Source: Drosophila persimilis
Lineage: Eukaryota > Arthropoda > Insecta > Diptera > Drosophilidae
Reading direction: 5' to 3'
Assembly (NCBI RefSeq): GCF_003286085.1
Contig: NW_020825294.1
Coordinates: forward strand, 7,564,001-7,628,000
Length of the DNA stretch: 64,000 nucleotides
Shown here: one piece after another, positions 22,600-36,183 of the stretch
Layout of the letters: the number at the start of each line of letters is the position of its first letter
Position numbering within the stretch: the first letter of the stretch is position 1
Program-made: the position numbers and the translations under genes
Notes under the pieces: model-generated
Seen by the model: the letters and a program-made list of their open reading frames with translations, nothing else
Database searches by the model: none
What the model was told of the DNA's origin: nothing

Positions 22600-25371
22600 A
22601 ACATAAAAGGTTGTACTGGGTATTGGAGCTAAGTTTTGTTTATTTGTTTACTGATAAGATTGTTGAACTGGTTAATGTTCTAAGGGACAACTATCGACAC
22701 AGCTGCCTGATAAAGTGAAATAATCGGAATGTGATTCTATACAGATCTTTTTATCTAGCTCAGTTTAAAAACTTCTTTGAAACTTCAAACAGAAAAAATC
22801 GTTTATTACAATGAGGGAGCACAATTCTATCAACGAATTTTGGGAAGCTCGGATAAAACTGTAAAATGCAGGTGCAATATTTGATAGGTGCATACAATGA
22901 TAGGTTTTGGCAAATACCATTTTAGTTCCACCCAATGGGTTGTTTAAAACGTCAAATTAGTGATATCAAAATGAGTGTCAGAATATAGGGAAATCAACGC
23001 CTGCACATATCCCCTATGGCGGGGTCCTACCTATTGCACACGCACTCCAAGCCAAATAGTTTTGACACGAAACAAAATAAAAAAATTTCTTCTAAATCAA
23101 ACATCAATAACAGCAAATTGAGGTAATTTCAACGCCTCGGGCGGATCATTCTCTGTGAATTTTCGATGAAAATTGCATCAAATCAACTCTTCTGGAAAAT
23201 GGTTTCATAATTTTGATAAACCCGTCAATGTTTGCCATCGTTTCAGTTCATTGAACTCTCAAAAAGAAATATTTAATGGACCGCAATGCAAAACCGTTGC
23301 ATATCTGCAAGCTATAGGAAAATGTTGACTTGATTTAAAGAATGCCTTCGATTGTCATGGAAAATTCCTAATTGGCATTGGCTTCTGTGGTAGCTTTGCA
23401 TACATGCAATTAAAATTCAATTACCATTCTCACTTCAACTTGAATGTTTATAAAGTTTGTCCAGGAAGACATAAACGAAACATGAGGGAATACTGCTGTT
23501 GAGATGACTCGAATTCCACATACCTTCGGAAATATTCATGGGGAATTTATTACGGCCTTTTAGCACCAACTTTGAGAAGATATCTTTTGATTATCGCTAT
23601 AATTGCAAGTATTTCTTCGCCCCTCACATATTTCACATCGAACCTACCATCCCCTCTTCAATGTCGATTACGTGGAATATATATTCTTGTCACCTCTAGT
23701 TTTGCCAAGTTTGAGTGTGAAATATTTATGAACAATTCTGTCCATGTCCAGCAAGAGAATATTTGATCAAAACGAGATAGCTAATTTTCCCCAGGCAAAA
23801 ACTTTCAAGCAACCTTCGACCTGGTCTGGCTTAAATTGTGTTTATTGGTTCTAACACAAATTGATTGCCCAAATGGCATTTGGAAATAATGGACAATCTT
23901 GACTTGGATAAGGCATACGAGCAGACGGCAGACAGCATACAGTAGACAGTAGGAAGCAGCATGGAAATCCATTATGTGACTCAGAGGACCACGACCTACT
24001 CCAGAAGCCTCTGGCAATGTCAACTGGCTTGTATTTTTCCCGTTGCCACAGCAAGTACCAGTCGGAGATGGAGGAGGAATGAGGTCAGATACAGGACTAA
24101 CCCGTGGACAAACAGACACACAGCCTTTTGGGGGCTTGCATAAACACTGGTTTAGCCCGAAGTGCATTTGTTTGCCATACCAATGCCAGAAAGTACTCAG
24201 TACTCCAGGGCACAGCACAGAGGCCTAGACAGACAAAGTTACGGACATGGCATCGTATTTATTTATTTCTTTCTGAAAACTCGAGGGAAACAGAACTTTC
24301 GAACTTTCCAGCCTGGACAGCAGCGTAGCGACAGCCGAAAATGTTCATTAAAATGCAATTGAACTTTTCCAGAGACGCATGACGAGTGGAAGTTGCATTC
24401 GCATTTCAATTACTTCAACGACACATGGGGCAAAGGGACCAAATCGTGTTAAAGTCCGCTCCTGCATCTCCACCATCTCCATCGTATTCGCCAAAGGACT
24501 TTTTGTGGGTTTGATCTCGCCATAAAAGGGGGTAGGCCACTGCTTCTTTTAAAACTTTACCGGGTTGTCCTTATGACTTTGAAATTCTTAGCCAACCAGC
24601 CATATGTGTCTGAGGTGGAGGGAAAATACTACGTGGCAAGGATGCCATAAGACAACAGACACGTCTTATGTTACCACTTTGAAACATTGGTATCCTCTGC
24701 TTGATTAACTTCTCATTTTACTTCTCACCATTCACCATTCAGCGTTCAGCAGTACTCGACTGCATTCACACACCGAAGAGACCACACAAGGAGTGGTGTC
24801 AAGGTGATAGATATGAGCACTTCTACCCAGAAGTGGAAAAGCTTTTAGTGCACCCAAATGACATGCATTGAGCCTGAAACTTCATTTGGGCTCCATCTGC
24901 CCCATGTGTCAAGAATAACGCATACGCAGTGTGTGACACACACCAATGAAAACCCATCAAATCATAATTGAGGCGCACAGACTGTCCATCAATAAAGTGA
25001 GATTGAGTAGGCAACGATGAAACCCAACCAACAGACACACCTTTACGCCGGCAAGCAGATAGTACGAGTACTCGTGAATCTCTGCAACAAAAAGTGGGGC
25101 ATCTCCCATGTGACCCAATGAAAACTTTTAAAGACATTTTTACAGAAACATCTGCATTGCAAATATATCAAAAGATGATTCATAGTAATATAAATCTAAT
25201 TTCTCCCTATAAACAAAAAGGATCTTTAAATTCTTACATTTTTGGGAACATAAGTAGGCGAACGGCATTCAAAAAAGTGGCTTTAACTTTAACATTTTCT
25301 TCCCAATTTTCTTTAATTTCATTATTGAGAATTCTCAAAACAATTGATTTTATGCCTATTTTTCCATAGAA
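22600..25371. other. Non-coding stretch
   Basis: AT-rich at first, then a more mixed block at 23.8-24.6 kb with overlapping frames on both strands that show no consistent codon bias. No RNA gene or transposon end was recognised. Confidence 0.5.
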
Positions 25372-26073
25372 TTGTACCTTATATTTTATATAGATATTTT
25401 TCCCCATTTTCCCTTTTTATATTTCTTCTTTGTTTTTTCCCACCAAAAGACCTCCTTCATAATTCATAAACAAACACCAGTCCGAGCAGATGTGCTGTGG
25501 CATCTGTCAGAGTTAATTGACGATCGGCTCGCAATTTCAAGAGATTTTCGCGTGAACCTTCTGGCAAGTATTATATGGTACATATATGAAGTGGTTCGTT
25601 ATTGTCACATTATAATACCCACTTACGAGTATATGATTCGGGACGAAACAGCACATGGCACTGTCTCCGCTTATTGTTTCACTCTGAGATTTTATTCTTT
25701 CCGTTTATTTGAGCACAAAACAAATACTTCATGGCATGTTTTATCTCTCTCCCTCTCGTTATCTCTGTCGATGGCACTTTCACACTCCCTTCTCTGTCGC
25801 GCATTTCCCACCTCTCACTCATTCATTTATTTATATATTTTTACAACATTTAACCGATGTCTGCGCGAGTCTGCTGTTTTGCGTCAGGACGTGGTCTGGT
25901 CAAAGTGGCGTATGAATATTCAAGTGTTCATACACAGGATATTTCAATCCTTTCAAGCCTTGTACATGTCTCTTCAGCATTTAATTAAAAATATTCCTAC
26001 AAAACTTAAATCAATTCCGGATACGGAAGGAAAACGGCAAAGAAACAAAAGCTCCCAGTTCTCTTTTGAGTAG
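25372..26073 (+). other. Unusually long open frame of unknown status
   Basis: This frame stays open for 233 codons. It starts at a TTG; the first ATG is at 25633, giving 146 residues to TAG at 26071-26073. A pyrimidine tract ending CCACCAAAAG near 25450 could be an acceptor for a longer exon. The product has aromatic and Ser/Leu-rich stretches (SLSLSLSLSMALSHS encoded by a CT-rich tract) and a basic C-terminus. No domain is recognised. Part of the openness comes from pyrimidine-rich sequence, which lacks stop codons. CTCTC motifs at 25746-25763 could instead be GAGA-factor sites. Confidence 0.2.
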
Positions 26074-29000
26074 GAAAATCATACCAAAAGATAACAGGAA
26101 AACTCAGAGACATTTAAGGCAAATTTTCAAACCAACATCCGAGAAAGAAAATGTTCCACATAATTAAAGACTTAGTTGCACGAAAGCTATCCAAACCCCA
26201 GCTCTGATGATAAGCCGAAAATTTTTATGAAAATGACACTCGCACAAAAAAGCGGCTGTGGAAAAATAGTGACCTAAAATAGAAAAAAGCATGGCAAAAA
26301 CGAAGTGAAACCAGCACCAAAGCTGTCATCTTTTTCAGGACACACATTTAGATTTAGCCGCCAGCTGGAAACACAGATATAAATATATGTATACCCACAT
26401 GCTTAGAATATGCACGTTTGGCGGAGGACACGTAATCAGGATTACAACATAAATTTTAATTAAAATCCCGGCCACAATCCTATGCCAAAAATGGCTTGTT
26501 CCATAAAAAGAGAGCGAAAATGTCGACCCAAAAAAGGATTCCACTAACATAAAATATACATTTTGATGGCAATTATTAAGAACATATTTAAGGTAATCTC
26601 ATTGCACATCCTGTTATTCGGATTACAAATAACAATATTAATAATTCCAAAATCTGCAAGCCAAATCGGGATTAAACAAAAAAATAATCAAACAGGGGAA
26701 AAAAGGCCAAGGCCAGACTGGTTCTTGGATAAATATTATCTTTTTGTCGTGGAAGGAGCCGTCAGACGCTCCTAAGAGCTTGGCCCCATACGCACTCCAT
26801 AAATATTGGTTTACTTACGTAGACGGCTAGCCAAAAGGCATAGACATAGCCATTCCAGACCGGCGCTCCCGATTTAATTCGATTTGTGTAATAAAAAAGA
26901 AATATATGTAAATATTCCCCAAAATGCAAATTAGAACAAATAAATTTGGCAAACAAATTGCAAACAAATTATGGCCACAATCATTTTTGTAATAATGCGA
27001 AAAAGAATCGATTTGCGAAACGAAAAATAAAAGGAATTTACGAAATGATAGGACTAATTTGTGGAAAAAAGACAACAGTTTCATAAAGAAGCGTATAAAA
27101 AGGAAATTGTATACAAATGTATTTCCCACAAAAATGTAGGGTTCTACTGTACTTAACTAAAGGTTAGGAAAACAATTACCAAAAATGGAAATCCAAGAAA
27201 ATATGAAAGTATCGTTCAATAAATTCCAACAAAAACACCAACCTCTAATCTCCTCAAAGTGTTAAGGCAATTGAAACAATACAACATTTAATTTCAGGCC
27301 AGATAAAAAAAGGTTACAAGCTCGCTTTTGTGTAACTAAAAACCCCAAACAAGCAGAGCAACCTCCGGCCACATTGCTCCTAGCACGTGATCCAAGGATA
27401 CTGCCACTTAGCCACTTGTTTGTGGAATGCCAGGAGAGTGGCCGGACAGGAGAATGGTGTCTGCGGCATCTGAGTAAACATAGCTATCAGTTACAGTAGG
27501 GATTCAGTACGGGGACAGTCCCAGTCCCTGGGCTATTTTTTAGGCATAATGGGATGCGTAATTTGTATTACCTTGAGGCCCCATTTGTGCGTGAAAGGAC
27601 GGTAGACACCCTCTGGGTGGGTTTCGCAAGGCATTTCTAATTATGCAAAACTTAGCAGCTTTGCGATGCGTTAATGGGACACTCGTAAAACCCACACAAA
27701 AAGGTTACACGTGCGAGGGTTAAAAGTAGATAAAGGGTTAACATTTTCCCAGTGACTTACAATTTTGCTTTCTCTAATTAACGGCGAGACTTTAAGGCCC
27801 TCCATATGCGAGATGGAAGCCATTTGCCCTAATGGCTACCAAATTTGTCATTATGCATATTTAATATTTTATGTTTACCTTTAAAGCCCATCAAATGGTT
27901 TGTCTTTGCGACTATTGCTGTGCTTCAAGGAAGGACAAGGACTTCAAGGGCCCTCAAGTGGCAAACGGAACATGTTTGATGAAACACCACATGCTGTTAA
28001 GGCTCGAACATGTTTGAGAGACGTGTTAGCTCTGTTATCCGTGACTTTTATTATGGAGTACTTATGGAAAATAGTAAAAAACTACTAAGCTAGAAATGAG
28101 AACCCACAGGGTACGATTTTTGTATTGCTTCACGCAAATCCTTATCCTTATTTCCATTTGTTCAGCAGTTCATTGCCCTGTGGCCTGAGGCAAGCCAATC
28201 AAATTAATGCCAGCGTCTCAAAAATGGCTCTTCTCATTTGATTAATAACCCTGGAACAATGCCCAGCCGGAGAACCAAAGTCCCAAGCCTCGCCGAGCCG
28301 AGGACTTTTCCCAAAAGTGCTCATAATAGTCTTGGTCTTAGGCTTAGTCCCGAGGTGCTTACCAACGAGTTAGGTGGAATGTGAGTGCCGCACTTTAATT
28401 AGGGAAACGCAATTAGAAATTCCCATGAATATACCCGGAAAGGGTCGAGTAGAGATTTACGATCAAATCTAACTTTAAATTGTAAATTAAGGTTAGAAAA
28501 TCTGCCACTAACAAAGAATCTTAAAGGCCAAAGGCAGATGATGAAGATTAAGTTGGGGACAGACGACCTGCTGTCCTGCGGCTGGCTGTTGTTATTCGGC
28601 TTGGCTTTTTTTCGAGATAGTTCTCCTGTGGGTTTCATAGGAACACGACACTTTACGTGACTTCCTTAACATAAACAATTTGTTTGTTGGTCATCCCTGA
28701 ACTTCAGCTCAAATGTGCGATGAGGATGAGTCGTGCGGCATGTCTTTGTTTAGTTTATGTCACAGCGCACAGGACAACAGCTGACTTCCTGTCCGCTAAT
28801 TCCGTAGACAACTGAACAATGCCGGAGTTCGGCAAAAAACGAATGAGACCGTTGACAGCTGACGGCCCAATGACAGGGCCGTCTGTGCCTTTGCCGCCTT
28901 ACAAGCTGATAAACTTTGGGCACATGTTTCCCCCACTGGGCACTTGTTACTTGGCTCCGGTCTGGGGTAGGTGGTTGGGTGGCACTCTACCACATAAAAC

Positions 29001-31009
29001 GTTTAAAGCTGAATGTTCGCCGAATGTAGTATTCGAATAAAACGAAGAATTAATACTCCGACTACTTGCTTGAAGTTCTTTGTGCCACTTCCGGGCTGGG
29101 AAGCTTCCGCATTAAGATAACATAACAACGAGCCGGGCTAGAGACCGCTAGTATCTTACAAGTAGTACAGGTTCCACTTAACATCTCCTTTCTGGCTGCC
29201 ATTGCCAGCCAGCACACAGGGCGAAACGACAATTGCAGATCCTTCTGCTCATAAATGTAGCCACGTTAGAAGGACTCTCGTTCTGCCCTGGCCTGGCCGG
29301 GCCTGGCCTGCAGCCATCGTTGTATTTGCCACTAGAACTAACGTCATAGTCAAAGTGCCTGAACCTTGAACCAGTCGCACAATAAAAGTAAATGTCCCAA
29401 GGAGCCACAAGGGATAAAAACCAAGCCCAACAACAACGAAAACATACATTGGTTGGCCGAAATTTGTAACACACTTTCAGAACTGGAATTTCTTACGATT
29501 TCATACACTTTGCGAGACTTCAGACAGAAATCCTTAAAACGTGGAACCTCCTCTCCACAGATACTAGAAGAAGGATTTGCCTTAATTGAGTCTTTTGTTA
29601 ATTCTATTAAGTTCTCTACGTTGCACAGAGTCTAGAGTCTAGGCATAATCGCAATACCCTCTGAAAGTGTATAATAAAAGCGTGGCAAAACAATGTCCTG
29701 GCTGGTCGAGAGCAATTGTTTAACTGTGAGACATGCCGCAGCTTGTGTGCTCATAAGAAAAGCATAAACATTTTTATGACTTTTGCCCTTTTTCTGGGGC
29801 ATGCATGTCCTGCACCGTTGGAATGGGGGAGCCAAAGAGCAGGGATCCATCCAACCATATTAGAGGGCTCTCGAATTGTTCCAAATTAGATGTGCTTAAA
29901 AAACGAGTGGCCTAATGGAAATCATTAAATGAGCTTTTTATTCCACAACTAGATTATTTATTTCAGCAGGGGCGACCTATTTTACACTTGAAAATGCCGC
30001 TGGCCAGCAGTCCAACAAGTGGGTACAATGTTAAGAAATGTTTACCTTTTCATGGGAAATTTTAAACGGCCCCCAGCAATTGACTTTTATTTCAAGGAAC
30101 TGAAGGGGGCTGTAAGGAACGAAAGTGCTCAGCAAATATTTGACGTAATTCGTGAAAAATAAATTAGGGCACCTTAAAGTCATTCACATATTTATAATAA
30201 CCATTTAATAGAGTTGTAGCGAGGCAAATCTTTTATTCCGAATGTCTACGTGCCTTTTTTCGTTACCAATTTCTGTTGCCCTTTTCGTGGCCATTTTCTT
30301 GGCGGGTAATAAATCATATTTTTTGCCATTTTCGATTTGTCTTCATATACAAATATCAAACAAAAGTTTCCTTTATGAAAGTGAAAAAGAAAAAAATGTA
30401 TCTATTGGGAGTGACGGGAAGAAAATTATGAATGTTACGCGAAAATAGTAACCCAAATAAAACATTTTTTATCTGTGGATCAATTTGGATAAGCAAATGT
30501 AGGGCGAGAGTAAATTAGAGTCTCTATGAAAGGATGTATTTTACTTAACAAAGAAAATACCCAGATATGCTGGGATACCAGTACAAGACCAATTAACGTA
30601 TCCATCAATTCAGTTATCATCAAGTCAGGTGGGACCCTGTATGCAATTTGATGATGGACTCGCTAAGCCGCTTGAAACTGTTTTCACACCCCAAGCTGCC
30701 GCGGCGATGGCTACCTGCATTTAGGACAATGACAACGGATCCGGGCAGCCAACTGGATGATGAATGTGTAACGTTGGCAACTGACTGAGCCCCGGATCCC
30801 TGGGCCCTTGAGTGATGAATAATCTGTGCAAATGCACGCCCGAGGGCCAATTATCATACGCACTGGAGCAGCATGTACATCTGCGAGTACATCATGTATG
30901 CGTATGATTTATAATCTTCATATTACCAGGCGCTGTTTGTTCAATATTCAGCCATCTGAGAAACTAGCACAGTCGAATTGTGTCGGGGATGTTTAAAGTT
31001 TAAAGACCA
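26074..31009. other. Non-coding stretch
   Basis: No gene support. AT-rich 26.1-27.3 kb is followed by mixed sequence. At 29287-29310 a GGCCTGGCC-type short palindromic repeat occurs. Frames of 60-100 codons lack initiation and splice support. Confidence 0.5.
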
Positions 31010-31271
31010 TCAGAATGAAGTCGAGAGTGCAGACTTAAAATGCAGGCAACGCGAGTAGAGTCGGGCACATCTCATGGCCGCCAACCACTCAAAGTTGCAA
31101 GCCGCGTGCCACGGAGCTCCAGAGCAGAGAGCAAAACCGAAAAAAGTGAGCAAAAAGCGTGGCTCATAAAGACAAATTGCATAAAGGATAAGGGCAGCGA
31201 AGGAACAAACTGCTGCAAAGGATGCCTGTCTCCCGATACGAGTATGATTGGCACTACATACATATATGTAC

Positions 31272-31291
31272 CTCTCTCTCTCTCTCTCTCT
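31272..31291. repeat. (CT)10 microsatellite
   Basis: Ten uninterrupted CT units followed by TGTGTCTGTG and further CTCTC. On the minus strand this is (GA)n, a potential GAGA-factor or CLAMP binding tract. It also creates the Arg/Glu/His-rich low-complexity part of the minus-strand frame 31010-31585, which I do not consider a gene. Confidence 0.85.
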
Positions 31292-34200
31292 GTGTCTGTG
31301 GCTGTCTCTCTCAGTGCCTCTATGTCTGTGTCTGTGTATGCCAACTGATTTTCCCAGGGCAAAAAGGCAAAAACGCTGAAAACGTAAAACCAACGAGCGC
31401 CAAGATTTAGCGGTACTGGAATTCTGGGCTCTGGCTTCTGGGGTGTCGGGATCCTCGGTAAGCCCAGGCCTCTGCTCTGTTGCGGCTGCTGTTGCTGTTG
31501 CCATCAATTTTGGTATCCGCAGCGTAATTGACATTTGATTAACGCATAGCTCAGCTTTGCAGAGAGACAAAAGCGCAAAGGGCAACGTTAATCACATCAG
31601 CAATTGAGACTGGGATAAATTGAAACCCAAACCGAACATGAAATCTTTTTCTGTATGCTGACCACACTAACGTGTCCCACGTACCATACAGAGGGCTTTA
31701 CTTACAGAGAGCCCTGGTAGGTCCCTGGCCAAGTCAAAATGTTAATGACTTTAATGGCCCTGCGGCATAATTATATAAAGCCCACAAAATTTCATTTTAA
31801 TGGGCGTAAATGTTTTTTTAATTGCATCAACATGGGATATTTGATGGCATTACATTCAATATAAATTTGCATTGAAAATAATGACATGTATTTAGCGGAC
31901 AGTTGCTTTGTTGGAAAAATGTTAAAATATATGTTTATACAAGCCCGCTAAAATGGTGGCCAGACTTCGTTCTCTTCAAGCAGCACATCAAAAGTGTTTC
32001 TTTAAAGCACCTTCAAGTTTTCCCATTTAAAACTATATTCCACCTCAGTTCCCCACATTGCACCTGGACAGACATTGCACTCTTTTTGGGATTTCATGCG
32101 CCTCAATTTAAGAATGCAAATATTTGTTTCGTAACTCTTGTTTTTTGCGTTGCCATATTTTTGCATATGGCAACCTTTTCACTTGAACTGTGTTGTTCTT
32201 GCGGCAAAACATGACCGAAAAAAGGGCAACAAAAAATGTGTAACTATTATTTATAGTTCAACAGAATGTCTGAGGGTGTAGGAACGCGTTTTTTTCACTG
32301 TTGCTTATCTGCTGGTCGTCGGTTGTGGTTGCAATAACAAACAACAACGCCAGGAAGCGCCAGTGGGTCGCTCGGCCGTTCAGCCAAAAAATGAGAGCAA
32401 TTTTTCAAAAGCGGAAACGTTTGTTTACTCTGTCTCGACCAGAAGCAGAGCCGGAAGAGCCAACGCCAACGCCAAACCCATCCGTGGACATTGCATTTGC
32501 AGGAATTGTCTGTCCGTGTTGGCGAAAGTGTCTTTGGGTCCTATCCCATTCTATCCCTAGCTTCCTATCTCTGAAACAGTCTTTAGGTCCTGCTTTTGTG
32601 TCTCTGTATCTGCTACGATGCCAAAAATCAATGTGGTTTTTCCCAAACTGCGGTAACATGCCTTCTCCTCTGTGTTTTCTCGTCCATTGCATTAAAGGTC
32701 GATTTTTAATTAAAACTTGCAATTAGTAAATGGAGTTTTTTTTCTCTTGTGCCATCTGACAAAAAGTTTTGATATATGGTGTTGTGTGGCTTCGGTGTTA
32801 TAAATCACAAAAAAACATTCAAAAGTTCTCTAGGGATTGTTTGGACGAGTCTCCCAATTCGTGGATGACCAGAGCTCTGAGTAAATAAATAGCTAATTAA
32901 TATTTATAAACTTTAATCCACAAATTAATAAACCACTTCTATTATAAACAGTTCAAGTGTAAATAATGGCTCATCATAATTAAATTTTAACTTTTACATT
33001 TTAATTAAATTTAGTTGATTGAATAATTTTATAAATCCACGATTTTATTATGTTTTCATTTCGTTCATTTACGAGGAACAAAAGACAGAGTGGACTTATT
33101 TTTGTAGCTTCAATAGAAAAAATTTTTGCTCATGCTAAATCAAACATTGTATATATAATTTCACCACAAAAGCAAAGAATAAATGTATATGGGACAATGT
33201 CCATATGTTGCATGTAAAATATAGCCAAAATATTGGAAAATCGCGCTCTGCAAATAAACTTCGTCCCTCTGCGTCTGCTGAAGGTTTTTATATTTTTTTG
33301 AAATATTCAGTCGTTTCTAGTTTCATAACAAAATAGTAAAAATCGATAAGCCTAAAACAATCGAGTTATATTATTTAAAAGCCGAACAGTAGTACTAGAG
33401 TTCTTTAAATTATTATGTTATTTTGTGTGCTTTTATAAAATATATAAAATTCTACTGAAAGACTTGCGAATTATTTAAAAGATGGTTTAAAAAAGGAACA
33501 TAATAATTAAGCGCAAGTATTAGATTTGAATCAAACTCGTTAAAATATTTATTCATATATTCACTCTGAAATATTTCTGGCTTTAATTAGTCATGTGGGC
33601 CACACATGAGCAGTTAATTAGAATAAAGCAATTTATCACATCCACTAAGAGGTTTTCATTTTACTTTGCTAAAGTGCTCATTGACTATCCATCTGTGTTT
33701 AATTTGGTGAAAATAATGGAATGATTTGCTTTGCAGGAGGCGTTAGCCCTCTATTTGGTTTGTAATCAATAGTTAATTATTCGTGTAGCTATGATGTATA
33801 AATTTAATTAGTTAAACGTTTTGATAGAGCACTCTTAACTGGATTATGATATCCAGTTTAAGTTCGATTATTAATTCAATAAATGTTCACATTTTTGTAT
33901 TGGCATAGTTACATATTTGCTACATTATTTTTCCAGCACAGCAGAATAAATACGGTACTTGGCATTCTGCATAATAAACAATTGACAGCAAATATGTATT
34001 GATTTTCTATACGAAAAATATTTGTGAAATTAAAATGTAAATACAATTGGACACAGAAGTATTTATATCCTTATAGGTTGAATATCTAAGAAAAAAAAGT
34101 GTAAAAAGGAACACAACGAAGACAATGTAAAGCTAACTGCATGTCAAATATCCATCCATCCATATATAGCCGTATGCCACTTGCAACTTCAACTGTGCGA

Positions 34201-35584
34201 CGTGCACAAAAGGAAGCAAACAAGTGGAATGGCAAAACAAAGCAAATAAGAAGTAAAAGCCAAAATAGATTTCTGTCTGATTGCAGCAGACAGACAGATT
34301 GATTGCTCATATTTGTTGCGATTCAACAGAACATTTTGTTTAGCTTAACTTCAGAGAAGAGGAAAAGCAGATAATTACTGCACGGAAGAACACGGGACAT
34401 TTGAGGGGTTCTTCAAATTGATGATGGGTTACAATGCAAACAGAGTCCTCTTAATGAGGCTCAACTAATGACAAGAAGGAAAACTGACTCTCATCTAGGG
34501 ACTCACACTTTTTGGCCCCACCGTTGATGTATTGCATTGACAGCCCTTTTGGAATTTGAAAGCTTTGCACGTCCACTGTGGGCGCCTTTCCCTGAGACAT
34601 TCATCTCAATGGATAACCCGAACCCGAACACGAACCCTACCACACAACACTTGATTAACCCACTGAAAATGTGCTTGACTTTCACTTTTTCAGCCAACTG
34701 AATGCCGTTAAAGGGTCCCAGTTTCATTTCCCCGTTTCCATTACAGTAAAATACAAAACTTTGTGGCCAGTCACAGTTCGCCTGATTTTAAACTGCCATG
34801 GAACCCAAAGAGCTTGCGATCTGCATTGATTACATTTCAAGAAAAAAGTCACAAAGGTTGAGATAATTTCTGTCGATCCGGCACTTGACAGCTGTCGGTT
34901 TAGCCGCGGGGTAATCAATTTGTCATAAGAAGCCAGGTCAGTAGTCGTTGACCATTTGGACCGATGAAAACAGTCTCGCATTTGGCGCGTGATATTTCCG
35001 CGCTAAGCCAAACCCCGATTTCAATGGCCGTTGTGGCTGAGTGTAAAACTAAAATGTAATTTGTATTTATTTTGGGACCTGGCGGCAGGAGCCTTTTATC
35101 CAGGTGTTTGGTCAACACAGACACACACTCACACTCACCTGAGCGATTATCAAAGAAGTTTGAGCTTTTTTTCCAATGCGGTTGCGTCCAACACGAGCTT
35201 CAAGATTTCCGGTTATAAATCCGTGCCATGCCTGGAAAATAGAAGGAAAGCTGTTTATATCAGATTACTGATGCACTGGTACGTACTGTGTACGAAATCC
35301 GGCCTTGCAGACATCCCGCCAGGTTGCAGGGGCCAAATCAGTGCGTCCCGCGCGGGATATCCAAAAATATTCACATTGATAGCGAAAGAAAAACAATTTT
35401 CACACAACTTTTCTGCTTTCTGTTTTCGACTGGAGCTTCCCGCCTAGCAGCTGATCACAGAGACAGGTGATCGCGCAGAGTTGCTTCACTGACAGTGCTG
35501 CCGGACAGCCTAAAAATGACCTAAGGTTGCCAGACTGTTGGGGTTCGGTTACCCGAGTAGGAGTTGAGCGCCAACGAAATTTGA
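31292..35584. other. Non-coding stretch
   Basis: No gene support. 32.8-34.1 kb is very AT-rich. 34.5-35.5 kb is more mixed, with short frames on both strands. The hairpin at 33834-33862 is the only clear structure. Confidence 0.5.
33834..33862. repeat. Hairpin, 11-bp stem with one bulge
   Basis: CTTAACTGGAT (33834-33844) pairs with ATCCAGTTTAAG (33851-33862) apart from one bulged T, across the loop TATGAT. It is a simple inverted repeat in AT-rich DNA. Confidence 0.65.
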
Positions 35585-35953
35585 AATTTAAAATTTAAAT
35601 CGAGAAGGAGGAAAAGCTGGTATTCAGGAGGGGCTACAAGCCCCGATCGTCGGTACTCGCTTCAACTGCAGCAATATCGGGACCGAGCCCCTGACTGGCG
35701 ACAATATCGTGCGCACTCGAGCATCAACGAAGCGAGCCGAGCAGCCGCAACGAGCAGAAGCGGCAGGCAGGAAAGCTCCGACGTTGAAGTCCTCTGCTCG
35801 AATTGCTTACAGAGCACTCAGAGCGCAGAAAAGGTGCGGCAGAGAACTACCGTCTGCAAGAAGTATGCCGCAGCGCAAACGTTACCGTGCCGTACCAATA
35901 AAATCAACACCTCTTCGACTGCCATAGGTTCGACCACGAGCGACATACACTAG
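35585..35953 (+). other. GC-rich open segment, possible retroelement remnant
   Basis: One plus-strand frame is open for 122 codons from just after TGA (35582-35584) to TAG (35951-35953), without an early ATG. A second frame is open at 35709-35927 and is Arg/Ala-rich. The first frame includes RRYSLQLQQYRDRAPDWRQY and a Cys pair (CSNCLQS). The block is much more GC-rich than its surroundings. TGGCGACA near 35696 resembles the start of an LTR-element tRNA primer site. CCAATAAAATCAACACC (35894-35910) resembles an LTR polyadenylation region. I cannot name a family, and no second LTR or protease/RT was seen. It may be a decayed retroelement or a host gene fragment. Confidence 0.25.
35910..35927. 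repeat. 18-bp direct repeat, left copy
   Basis: The 18-mer CCTCTTCGACTGCCATAG occurs here and again at 36635-36652 in the same orientation. Outside the 18 bases the two copies diverge. They bracket 707 bp containing the nardilysin relic. The length suits a target-site duplication of a LINE-mobilised retrocopy or a recombination micro-homology. Confidence 0.8.
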
Positions 35954-36183
35954 GTGCAGTGTATGCCCACCGAAGAGAAGGCGGTCCAAAAAGACGGAAT
36001 AGCCGCGACTCACTATATATGTAGGTAAATCTATTTAATACATGTATTTACTAAACATATTTACACCTTTTTCGTTTTTTAGTTAATAAACCAGTGTCAA
36101 GTATTCTGTGTGTTTTACGACATTCTAGTACACTTCGGATTTGTGATGGGTATACACATAGACTATTTTTGATCCCCTATCCA
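35954..36183. other. AT-rich segment inside the direct-repeat interval
   Basis: This segment separates the GC-rich block from the nardilysin relic and has no open frame of note. AATAAACC on the plus strand (about 36083-36090), followed by a T-rich tract, could be an LTR or poly(A)-signal remnant. On the minus strand it would be the 3' flank of the relic; no poly(A) tail is visible next to the left direct repeat. Confidence 0.4.

Noticed and set aside
31010-31585. 191-codon minus-strand frame with an Arg/Glu/His-rich run
   Set aside because: It starts at TTG, and its middle is the translated (GA)n microsatellite. The opposite strand is open as well, and there is no splice or codon-bias support.
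32301-32726. 141-codon plus-strand frame with a Glu/Pro/Thr stretch
   Set aside because: No ATG near its start, overlap with a minus-strand frame, and no recognisable domain.
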